43,358 nucleotides of DNA from Steroidobacteraceae bacterium (lineage in GTDB: Bacteria; Pseudomonadota; Gammaproteobacteria; Steroidobacterales; Steroidobacteraceae): positions 1 to 43,358 of the forward strand of contig JALORN010000027.1 in the NCBI GenBank assembly GCA_025458905.1. Reading direction: 5' to 3'. Of the stretch, positions 14,392 to 21,971 are shown piece by piece (position 1 is the first letter of the stretch; the number at the start of each line of letters is the position of its first letter). The notes beneath the pieces are model-generated. The model made no database searches. It was given only the letters and a program-made list of their open reading frames with translations, and had not been told where the DNA came from. The translations under genes and the position numbers were made by a program.

Positions 14392-14966
14392 GCCTGCGTC
14401 CCGACGGCGCGCGCGGCGCCGGCGCGCTGGCGCTGGTCCTGCTGCTGCTCGGTCTCGCGCTCGGCGGCGAGCCACTGCGACGCACGCTGCGCTGGGACCG
14501 TGCGGCGCTCGAGGCGGGCGAGGCCTGGCGACTGGTGACGGGGCACCTGGTGCATCTCGACCTCGCGCACGCGGTGCTGAACGTCGCCGGGATGCTGCTG
14601 GTCTGGGCGCTGTTCGCGCGGCTCTTCACGGCGCTCCAGTGGGGGCTGGTCGTGCTCGCGGGCGTCGCGGCGATCGACCTCGGGCTGTGGCTCGTGAACG
14701 TCGAGCTGCGCTGGTACGTCGGGGCGTCCGGCGTGCTGCATGCGGCGATGGCCGCGGGCATCGTGCGGCGGATGATCGAGCGCGACGTGATCGCCTGGGG
14801 GCTCGGCGTCGTCGGCGTGGCGAAGCTGGTCTACGAGCACGTGAGCGGGGCGATGCCGTTCACGAGCTCCGGGGCGCTGGTCGTCACCGATGCGCACCTC
14901 TACGGCGCGCTCGCGGGCATGGTGTGCGGGCTGCTGCTGGGGCGGGACGGGCCGGGCGGGCGATGA
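14388..14966 (+). CDS. rhombosortase-like rhomboid protease
   Basis: Intramembrane serine protease of 192 residues with several hydrophobic helices. Rhomboid/rhombosortase signatures: TGHLVHLDLAHAVLNVAG near 51-68, WYVGASGVLHAA with the nucleophile Ser114, and TDAHLYGALAGM with the catalytic His170. The RWYVGASGVLH and DAHLYGAL forms are those of rhombosortases, which cleave and sort proteins carrying a C-terminal GlyGly-CTERM tag. No GlyGly-CTERM protein is seen in the window. Start GTG 14388 overlaps the transferase stop. A perfect hairpin follows at 14974. An ordinary small rhomboid is the main alternative. Confidence 0.8.
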   Translation: MSLRPDGARGAGALALVLLLLGLALGGEPLRRTLRWDRAALEAGEAWRLVTGHLVHLDLAHAVLNVAGMLLVWALFARLFTALQWGLVVLAGVAAIDLGLWLVNVELRWYVGASGVLHAAMAAGIVRRMIERDVIAWGLGVVGVAKLVYEHVSGAMPFTSSGALVVTDAHLYGALAGMVCGLLLGRDGPGGR

Positions 14967-14973
14967 CGCGGCG

Positions 14974-14997
14974 GTGAGCGTCAGGCCCGACGCTCAC
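14974..14997 (+). terminator. hairpin after the rhombosortase-like gene
   Basis: GTGAGCGTC-AGGCCC-GACGCTCAC is a perfect 9-bp stem with a six-base loop, seven bases after the stop at 14966 and about 50 bases before the convergent stop at 15047. It lacks a T-run but is well placed to separate the two convergent transcripts. Confidence 0.55.
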
Positions 14998-15046
14998 CCG
15001 GGCACGGCCGGGTGGACGCCGGGGACGCGGGGTGCCGGGCAGGCCT

Positions 15047-17482
15047 TCACGGTGCGCAGTAGCGCGCCTGCTGGGCGCGCAGTCGGCGCACACCGGCGTC
15101 CTCGTCCAGCCGCGGGATCTTGCCCGTGGCCCGCGCGCGCTCGAGGTCGCTTGCCGCCTGCGCGTAGAGGGCGCAGGCATCGCGTCGCTGGCCCTGCTCA
15201 GCACGCAGGTCGCCGAGCGAGGCCCGGGCGATCGCGAGGTCGCGACGCTGCCGCGCATCGAGCGGGTCCGCGTCGAGGCCGGCGCTGCGATCGGCGATCG
15301 AGAGGCGCAGGATCGGCTCGGCCTCGCGGAAGCGGCGCAGGCGGACCAGGGCCTGGGCGTGGGCGAGGGCCGCGGAGTCGTGGTCGCGCACGAGCGTGCG
15401 GTCGTCCGGCTCGAGCAGCATCAGCTGCCCGAGGCGGGCCCGCGACTGGGCGAGCAGCGGCTCGGCTTCGGCGGCGCGGTCGAGCGCGAGCAGGGGCTCG
15501 GCCAGCGCCGCGCCGGCGCGCGCGACGCGGCGGCCGAGCACGACGTCCTCGGGGTGCGTGCGCGCGGCGCGTTCGAGCAGCTCGAGCCGTTCGCGGTGGG
15601 CGGCGATGGACTCGGCCGGCTGGCCTGCCGCGAGGCGGCTCGCGGCGACCTGCTCGAGCAGGCGCGCGCGCTGCAGCACCAGGCGCTCGCCGGGGTCGGC
15701 CGCCGCCGGGGCGGCGGGCATGGCGGCGAGCGCCGCGCTCGCGACCTCGCGGGATTCGCGGTATCGACCCTGTCGCTGCAGCAGCGTCGCCTGCTCCACG
15801 GCCCATTCGCGTTCGAGGGCGGCGGCCTCGGCCGTCGAGGTGCCGCGGGCGCGCAGCGTGTCGAGCCGGTCGCGGGCGCGCGCCAGCGCGGCCTCGGTGG
15901 CCCGCAGGTCGGCGCTGGCGGAGCGCGCGACCCCGGCCTCGAGCAGCGCGAGGCGCACGGCCGTCAGCGCGCGGGCGTCGCGCAATGCGCGGGTGTCGGC
16001 GATCGCCTCGGTGAGCGCGGTGGCCCGTGCGAGGTTGGCGCGGGCCGCTGCGGCGTCGCCGAGGCCGTTGCCGTCCGGTGCGCCCTGGAGTTGTGCGAGG
16101 CGGCGCAGGCGCTCGGCGAGCTCTAGCTGCTGCTCGGGCGGCGCATCGCCGTCCGCGGCGAGGCGGTCGAGGTCGCGCTGCGCCTGGGCGGCGAGTTCGC
16201 GGCGCAGCGCCTGCGTGCGCGGCACGCGCTCGAGGCGGTCGAGCACGTCGAACAGGCGCTCGTCCGGGAACGCGCCGGTCGCGGCGACGCCCGGCGCGGT
16301 GCGCGCGCCGGCCTCCGCGCTGCGCAAGGCGAGCACGGCGAGCGTGATCGCGGTGCCGGCGAGCAGCACCAGGGCCAGCGCCGCGAGGCCGGTGGCGAGG
16401 CGATGGCGCGCGATCGCCTTGCCCGCGGCGTAGCGCCAGCCGCCGGCGTGGGCGCGCACCGTGTGGCCGCCGAGCCAGCGGCGCAGGTCGTCGCCGAGCG
16501 CAGCGACGGTGGGATAGCGCGCGGCCGGGTCGGCGGCGCGGGCACGCTCGGCGCCGGCGCGCAGGTCGGGCGGCGCGTCGGGATGGCGCGCGAGCAGCGT
16601 CTGGAGCAGTACGCCCAGCGAGTAGACGTCGTCGAGGGTGGTCGCGGGTTCGCCGCGACGGCGCGCCGGGCTGGTCGTGCCCTGGTCTCGGCCATCGCCG
16701 GGGGCCGGGTCGGGGCCAGGTCCGGAGCCGGGCAGGGCCGTCGCGGCCACCGCGGGCATCGTGGACTCGAGCACGCCGGTCACGCCGAAGTCGAGCAGCT
16801 TCGGCTGGTCGTCGACGACGATCACGTTGCGCGGCTGGATGTCGCCGTGGGCGAAGAGCCGCGCGTGGGCGTGGGCGACGGCGTCGCAGGTCCCGAGGAA
16901 GGTGTCGACGGTGTCGCGCAGCGAGAGCGCATGCGCCGCGGCGTGCTCGACGATCGACGGGCCTTGCAGGCGCTCGGTCACGAGGTAGGCCTGGCCTTCC
17001 GCGGTGACGCCGCTGTCGAGCAGGCGGGCGATCTGCGGGTGGCGCAGGTTCGCGAGCGCCTGGCACTCGCGCGCGAAGCGCGCCTCGAGCGCCTCGCTCG
17101 AGAAGCCGCTGCGCAGCAGCTCGAGGATCACCGGCCGCGTGTACAGCCCATCCGAGTACTCCGCGGCGAACCTGCGGCCGCGGCGGCTGGCGCCGAGCGG
17201 CTCGCCGATCCGGTACGGGCCGATCCGTGGCGGGGGTGGCGGGTCGGCGTCCGGCGCTGTGGCGAGCGACGGCCCGGCCGACCGCGCGGGCCGGCCCGCC
17301 TCGGCGATGGCCAGCAGGTCGCGGATGCGCCCGAGCGTCGCCTCGTCGGCGCCGTAGTCCTCGGCGAGGCGCGCCTCGCGCTGCCCGGGGTCCCAGTCGA
17401 GGGCCTGCTCGGCGGCATCGAGCAGCAGCCGCTCGTACTCGCGTGCGCGCTTCAGCTCGTCGACGACCTCGGGCGCGTTCAT
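15047..17482 (-). CDS. membrane-bound serine/threonine kinase-like protein with C-terminal helical repeats
   Basis: 811 residues. Kinase-like domain at about 88-338: the Gly loop is altered (LGASRRGRRF), the beta-3 VAxK motif reads VILELL so the ATP-anchoring lysine appears to be Glu, the catalytic loop is HGDIQPRNV (212-220) in place of HRDLKPxN, DFG is intact (231-233) and DVYSLGVLLQTLL follows. One transmembrane helix is at about 361-386. The C-terminal 420 residues are Ala/Leu/Arg-rich helical repeats of TPR type. It overlaps the ECF sigma factor upstream by four bases (ATGA), the usual layout of ECF-kinase pairs. The missing lysine suggests a pseudokinase or a binding role; the Asp in HGD and the DFG are retained, so weak activity is not excluded. 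Confidence 0.85.
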   Translation of the reverse strand: MNAPEVVDELKRAREYERLLLDAAEQALDWDPGQREARLAEDYGADEATLGRIRDLLAIAEAGRPARSAGPSLATAPDADPPPPPRIGPYRIGEPLGASRRGRRFAAEYSDGLYTRPVILELLRSGFSSEALEARFARECQALANLRHPQIARLLDSGVTAEGQAYLVTERLQGPSIVEHAAAHALSLRDTVDTFLGTCDAVAHAHARLFAHGDIQPRNVIVVDDQPKLLDFGVTGVLESTMPAVAATALPGSGPGPDPAPGDGRDQGTTSPARRRGEPATTLDDVYSLGVLLQTLLARHPDAPPDLRAGAERARAADPAARYPTVAALGDDLRRWLGGHTVRAHAGGWRYAAGKAIARHRLATGLAALALVLLAGTAITLAVLALRSAEAGARTAPGVAATGAFPDERLFDVLDRLERVPRTQALRRELAAQAQRDLDRLAADGDAPPEQQLELAERLRRLAQLQGAPDGNGLGDAAAARANLARATALTEAIADTRALRDARALTAVRLALLEAGVARSASADLRATEAALARARDRLDTLRARGTSTAEAAALEREWAVEQATLLQRQGRYRESREVASAALAAMPAAPAAADPGERLVLQRARLLEQVAASRLAAGQPAESIAAHRERLELLERAARTHPEDVVLGRRVARAGAALAEPLLALDRAAEAEPLLAQSRARLGQLMLLEPDDRTLVRDHDSAALAHAQALVRLRRFREAEPILRLSIADRSAGLDADPLDARQRRDLAIARASLGDLRAEQGQRRDACALYAQAASDLERARATGKIPRLDEDAGVRRLRAQQARYCAP

Positions 17483-18045
17483 GGCACCGCGGCGAGCCGG
17501 CGCAGCAGCCAGGCGCGCGACACGTCCCAGCGGCGGCGGATCGTGACCGGCGAGAACTCCAGCACCTCGGCGGCTTCCTCGACGGTGAGGCCGGCGAAGA
17601 CGCGCAGCTCGACGAGGCGTGCGCGCTCGGCGTCGATCGCCTGCAGCTCGCGCAGGGCAGCGTCGAACTGCTCGAGGTCGAGCGGCGCGACGCCCTCGCC
17701 CGACTCGTCCATCGTGGTCGTCACCGGTGGCGTCGCCTGCCGCGTGGCGCGGTAGCGGCGCACCTCGTCGACCAGCGCCTGGCGCATCATCGCCGCGGCG
17801 GTGGCGAGGAAGTGCGCGCGCTCGCGCCACTCCATGCGGTCGACGTCGAGGACGCGCTGCGCGGCCTCGTGCACGATCTCGCTCGGTCGCAGGTGCGGCG
17901 CCACGTCGCTGCGCAGCAGCCGGTGCGCGAGCCGTCGCAGCTCGGTGTAGCACAGGCCGAGCAGCGTGCGGCGCGCGGCCTCGTCGCCGCTGCGCGCGGC
18001 GCGCAGCAGCTGCACGCGGTCTTGCTGGGGCCCGGTGTCGGGCAT
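17479..18045 (-). CDS. ECF-type RNA polymerase sigma factor, kinase-associated group
   Basis: Sigma-70 family factor of 188 residues. Region 2 is visible around ELRRLAHRLLRSDVAPHLRP, EIVHEAAQRVLD and FLATAAAMMRQALVDEVRR; region 4 in LVELRVFAGLTVEEAAEVL and FSPVTIRRRWDVSRAWLLR. This form (ATAAAMMRQALVD) belongs to the ECF group usually encoded beside a serine/threonine kinase with TPR repeats, as here. Start at 18045 gives MPDTGPQQDR; the longer frame to 18243 overlaps Pol IV and has no family resemblance. No anti-sigma factor is present; regulation through the neighbouring kinase-like protein is inference. Confidence 0.9.
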   Translation of the reverse strand: MPDTGPQQDRVQLLRAARSGDEAARRTLLGLCYTELRRLAHRLLRSDVAPHLRPSEIVHEAAQRVLDVDRMEWRERAHFLATAAAMMRQALVDEVRRYRATRQATPPVTTTMDESGEGVAPLDLEQFDAALRELQAIDAERARLVELRVFAGLTVEEAAEVLEFSPVTIRRRWDVSRAWLLRRLAAVP

Positions 18046-18121
18046 GCGGTCTCCGGCACTCCTCGTCGTCGCGCGCGAGCGTACCGGTACCGGGTCGCTC
18101 CTGTCAGCGGTGTCGCGGCGA

Positions 18122-19345
18122 TCAGCTGCGACGCGGAGGGCGATCGTCGCCAAACTCCGACAGTCGCTCCGCCGTGGCGCCGTCCTTGCGCAAGCTGCTG
18201 GCGCGCTGCAAGGCCGTGCCGCCGAACTTGCCGCGGATCGCATCGAGCGCCGCGTCGAGCCGCGTGGCCTCGACCGGCTGCGCGGCGTCGAACAGGTCGA
18301 GCTGCTCGGCGGGTGCGAACTCGGAGACGCCGACGCCGAGCAGCCGCAGCCTCGCGCCCGGGTGCTCGGCGAGCCAGGCCTCGAGCAGTCCCTGCGCGAG
18401 GCGGGCGATGGTGCGGCTGTCGTGCGTCGCGGGCGCCATGCGGCGCTGGCGGGTGCTGGTCGTGAAGTCGTGGCGGCGGATCTTGACGGTGACGCAGGCG
18501 GCGACCAGCTGCTTGCCGCGCAGCCGCCCGCTCGCCTTGTCGGCGAGGCGTGCGAGCTCGGCCTTCATGGCCGCCGGATCCGCGATGTCCTCGCGGAAGG
18601 TCTCCTCGGCGCTGATCGACTTCTCCTCCCAGTCGGCCTCGACGGGGCGCTCGTCGATGCCGGCGGCGCGCTCGCGCATCCGGGCGCCGTCGCGACCGAA
18701 CAGGGGCCAGAGGCGCGAGTCGGGGGCACGCCGCAGCTCGCCGAGGGTGGCGATGCCGGCGGCGGCCACCTGTTCGCCCTTCTTGCGGCCGAGGCCGGGC
18801 AGGCGCTTCACCGGCAGCGGGTCGAGCACCGCGTGGATGCGCTCGGGCGTGACGATGGTCAGGCCGTCGGGCTTGTCGAGGTCGGAGGCGATCTTGGCGA
18901 CCAGCTTGTTCGGTGCGACGCCGACCGAGGCGGTGCAGCCGGTGCGCTCGTGGATCCGGCGCTTGATCTCGCGGGCGATCGACACGGCGTCGCCCTTGAG
19001 GCGCTGGCTCGCGGTGACGTCGAGGAAGGCCTCGTCGAGCGACAGGCCCTGCACCAGCGGTGTGAACTCGTGGAACACGTCGAACACCTGGCGCGAGACT
19101 TCCTTGTAGCGCGCCATGCGCGGCTTGACGCAGACCGCATGCGGGCAGAGCTCGAGTGCGCGGCGCATCGGCATCGCCGAGCGCACGCCGTAGCGGCGCA
19201 CCTCGTAGCTCGCGGCGGCGACGACGCCGCGGCCGCTGGTGCCGCCGACGATCAGCGGCTGGCCGACGAGGCGCGGGTCGTCGCGCTGCTCGACCGACGC
19301 GTAGAACGCATCCATGTCGACGTGCAGGATCGCGCGGTGGGCCAT
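18122..19345 (-). CDS. dinB: DNA polymerase IV (Y family)
   Basis: Error-prone translesion polymerase of 407 residues. Motifs: ILHVDMDAFYASVEQ at the N-terminus with the first catalytic Asp, RYGVRSAMPM, and SLDEAFLDVT near residue 101 with the other acidic residues; helix-hairpin-helix LPGLGRKKGEQV; a little-finger domain and a C-terminal LDLFD-like segment (AEQLDLFD) that would bind the beta clamp. Full length. It stands alone between the ECF-kinase pair and a divergent transporter. No LexA-type box was recognised upstream. Confidence 0.95.
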   Translation of the reverse strand: MAHRAILHVDMDAFYASVEQRDDPRLVGQPLIVGGTSGRGVVAAASYEVRRYGVRSAMPMRRALELCPHAVCVKPRMARYKEVSRQVFDVFHEFTPLVQGLSLDEAFLDVTASQRLKGDAVSIAREIKRRIHERTGCTASVGVAPNKLVAKIASDLDKPDGLTIVTPERIHAVLDPLPVKRLPGLGRKKGEQVAAAGIATLGELRRAPDSRLWPLFGRDGARMRERAAGIDERPVEADWEEKSISAEETFREDIADPAAMKAELARLADKASGRLRGKQLVAACVTVKIRRHDFTTSTRQRRMAPATHDSRTIARLAQGLLEAWLAEHPGARLRLLGVGVSEFAPAEQLDLFDAAQPVEATRLDAALDAIRGKFGGTALQRASSLRKDGATAERLSEFGDDRPPRRS

Positions 19346-19473
19346 GCTGGGGGTGGGGCGGTGTGAAGGTCGCGGGCTCGGTGGGGCGCGGGCCTCGCGG
19401 ATTCTCCGCGGAATGTTCAGCCCGTGCCACCGCCGGCGCGGCCGCGCTGCGGGCCCATCGGGGGGCGTGGATA

Positions 19474-20934
19474 ATGCCGCGTCACTCGAAGCACCGGGAT
19501 CTTCGTCGAACGATGCAGCCGGCCCAGGGCGAAGACGCCGACTATCCCGATCGCCGCCGGGCGTGGTGGCTGGTGCTGGTGCTGGCGCTCGCAGGCGTGG
19601 TGTCGGTCATCGACCGGACGCTGCTGAGCGTGGTCGTCGACCCGGTGCGTGCCGACCTCGGGCTCTCCGAGGTGCAGATCGGCCTGCTGCAGGGCCTCGC
19701 CTTCGGCCTCTTCTATGCGACGGTCGGGGTGCCGCTCGGCCTGATGGTCGACCGGCACTCGCGACGGCTGATCGTGATCGGCGGCGTCGGGCTGTGGAGC
19801 GCAGCGACGCTCGCCTCGGGGTTCGCGCAATCCTTCGGCGAGCTGTTCGCGGCGCGCCTGCTGGTCGGCCTCGGCGAGGCGGCGCTCTCGCCGGCGGCGA
19901 TCTCGGCGATCGCGGATCTCTTCCCGCCCCGCGCGCGCGGCCGGCCGGTCAGCGTCTTCCTGCTGGGCCAGGCGTTGGCGAGCGGGCTCGGCATCTCGGT
20001 CGCGAGCCTGATCGCCGATGCCGCCGAGGCGCAGCGCTTCGCGGGCCTGCCGGTGCTCGCAGGGCTCGCGCCGTGGCGCGCGGTGTTCGTGGTCTGCGGC
20101 GTGCTCGGGTTCGGCGTGGTGCTGGCGATGCTCTCGACCGCGGAGCCGCGGCGGCGGGTCGACGCGACGCGCGGCAGCGGCCTCGCGCAGGTGCGGGCGA
20201 GCCTCGGCTTTCTGTGGCGGCACGGGTCGATCTTCGTGCCGCTCTACCTCGGGTTCGCGAGCTGCTTCCTCGCGAGCTACGGCGCAGCGGCCTGGCATCC
20301 GGCGATGCTGCTGCGCGCCTTCGAGGTCACGCGCGCCGACCTCGCCGCGGTGCTCGGGCCGATGAAGCTGGTGTTCTCGGCGATCGGTCCGGTGATCGGC
20401 GGGCTGCTGGTCGACCGGGCGATGCGCCGCGGCGATCCGCTGGCGAGGTTCCGGATCCTCGCGCTCGCGCCGCTGTTCGTGCTGCCGCTCGGCCTCGCGA
20501 CCTTCGCGCCGGGGCCGATGTCGGCGATGTTCCTGGTCGCGCTCGGGCCGACCGCGGTCGCGGCGATCGGCACGACCATGCTGGCGCTGCTGCAGTCGAC
20601 GGTGCCCGCCGACATGCGCGGCTTCGCGGTCGCGCTCACCGGCTTCGTCAACACCTTCCTGGCGGCGGCGCTCGGGCCGCTGCTGATCTCGGTGCTGACC
20701 GAGCGCGTGTTCGGGGACCCGCGGCTCGTCGGCTGGTCGGTCACCCTGGTCGTGGTGCCGGCACTGCTCGGCGGCACGGCGCTGTTCCTGGTGGCGCGGC
20801 GCGCGGTGCAGCGGCGGGTGCAGGACGGCTCGGCGCCGGAGACGCTCATGGTCGAGATGCGCAACGCCGCGGCCACGATGGCGGCGGGGCGCGCGCCGGC
20901 CGCTCAGCGCTCGAGCTCGAGCTTCAGCAGGTAG
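19474..20934 (+). CDS. major facilitator superfamily transporter
   Basis: Inner-membrane transporter of about 486 residues with roughly twelve hydrophobic helices. The N-terminal half has the MFS signature GVPLGLMVDRHSRRLIV between helices 2 and 3 and VIDRTLLSVVV in helix 1; the second half repeats the layout (GGLLVDRAMRRGDPL). It resembles the spinster-like group of anion or metabolite transporters; the substrate cannot be inferred. ATG 19474 has a GGGGGG tract upstream; ATG 19513 is an alternative that starts closer to helix 1. The last 31 bases overlap the convergent VanZ-like gene. Confidence 0.85.
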   Translation: MPRHSKHRDLRRTMQPAQGEDADYPDRRRAWWLVLVLALAGVVSVIDRTLLSVVVDPVRADLGLSEVQIGLLQGLAFGLFYATVGVPLGLMVDRHSRRLIVIGGVGLWSAATLASGFAQSFGELFAARLLVGLGEAALSPAAISAIADLFPPRARGRPVSVFLLGQALASGLGISVASLIADAAEAQRFAGLPVLAGLAPWRAVFVVCGVLGFGVVLAMLSTAEPRRRVDATRGSGLAQVRASLGFLWRHGSIFVPLYLGFASCFLASYGAAAWHPAMLLRAFEVTRADLAAVLGPMKLVFSAIGPVIGGLLVDRAMRRGDPLARFRILALAPLFVLPLGLATFAPGPMSAMFLVALGPTAVAAIGTTMLALLQSTVPADMRGFAVALTGFVNTFLAAALGPLLISVLTERVFGDPRLVGWSVTLVVVPALLGGTALFLVARRAVQRRVQDGSAPETLMVEMRNAAATMAAGRAPAAQRSSSSFSR

Positions 20935-21863
20935 AAGTCGCGACCCGGCGCCGGGCCGGCATGGAACACGACGATCTTCTCGATCTCGGCGAGGTTCATG
21001 CGCCGGCCGCGCGGCGCCGCCTCGATGTCGGCGATCGGGTAGGCGATGCGCCGTCGCGAGCGGGGCGGCAGCTCGACGTAGGCGTTGAATCGATCCTCGT
21101 AGCGATTGTCGTGGACCCGGTCGTTGACGCGCACCGACAGCGGCAGCGGGCGATCGCCGGGGTTCGCGAGTTCGACGACGAAGCGCCGGAAGCCGCGCCA
21201 GTCGGGCATCGGCTCGGCCAGCGTGACGCCCGGCCACGGACCCTCGTCGATGCGTGCATGCACGGCCGGTGGCGCAGGCCCGGCGCCGGCGAGCGCGGCC
21301 GGCAATGGCACGACCCCGGTCACGCCCTGGCCGTCGGGGACGAAGGCGAGGCCGCGCGCTGCGCCGGGGTCGAGCAGCACGGGGAACAGCGCGGCGCGCG
21401 CCCGGTAGTCGAGCGCGGTGCCGGCGAGCGGCATCGCGCTGGCGAACAGCCCGAGTGCCGCGACGCCCCAGAGCGGCGCCCGCAGCCGCGACGGCGTGCC
21501 GCGCTCGAGGGCGAACGCCAGGCAGACGCCGATCGCGGTGCCGAGCACGTCGCGCGCGACGTCGCCACGCGACAGGCGGCCACCGAGGTACTGCTGGGCG
21601 AGCTCGGTGAGCACGCCGAAGGCGAGGCCGAGGGTCATCGTGTAGACCACGACGCGCGTGCGGTCGGAGGCCGCGCCGGGCAGGCGGCGCAGGGTGCGCG
21701 CCACGAACAGGCCGAGCACGCCGAAGACGAGCACGTGCGCGAAGTCGTGCGCCTCGCCATCGAGGCGATTGGCCGCGGGCGGCGGTGCGAGGCTGACGAT
21801 CGCGACGACGACGAAGGTGACGAACGCCGCGACGGCGACGTCGCGGGCGAAGGATCGGATCAT
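20904..21863 (-). CDS. VanZ-like membrane protein with C-terminal extracytoplasmic domain
   Basis: 319 residues. The N-terminal 150 residues contain four to five hydrophobic helices in VanZ order, including HDFAHVLVFGVLGLFVA and GVLTELAQQYLGGRLSRGD with the conserved Glu and Asp. The C-terminal half is a beta-rich domain (RRFVVELANPGDRPLPL, VRVNDRVHDNRYEDRFN, NLAEIEKIVVFHAG) like those seen beside VanZ domains in envelope polysaccharide loci. Role unknown; the VanZ family is linked to teicoplanin resistance and to surface polysaccharide genes. It overlaps the MFS gene tail to tail. Confidence 0.75.
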   Translation of the reverse strand: MIRSFARDVAVAAFVTFVVVAIVSLAPPPAANRLDGEAHDFAHVLVFGVLGLFVARTLRRLPGAASDRTRVVVYTMTLGLAFGVLTELAQQYLGGRLSRGDVARDVLGTAIGVCLAFALERGTPSRLRAPLWGVAALGLFASAMPLAGTALDYRARAALFPVLLDPGAARGLAFVPDGQGVTGVVPLPAALAGAGPAPPAVHARIDEGPWPGVTLAEPMPDWRGFRRFVVELANPGDRPLPLSVRVNDRVHDNRYEDRFNAYVELPPRSRRRIAYPIADIEAAPRGRRMNLAEIEKIVVFHAGPAPGRDFYLLKLELER

Positions 21864-21971
21864 TCGGGGCCCGGGGGGAGCATGGCGGCCATTATGCCGC
21901 GGTGTACCCCCGGTGGGCGCCCGCCGCGCTGCCCTACGCGGCGATGCCCGGGCGTGCGTCGCCCGGACGGC

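Noticed and set aside
11866..14475. 869-codon minus-strand frame
   Set aside because: Only the last 252 codons (from 12624) are protein-like, the PEP-CTERM paralogue B. The rest is antisense to the transferase and out of frame with the acyltransferase gene.
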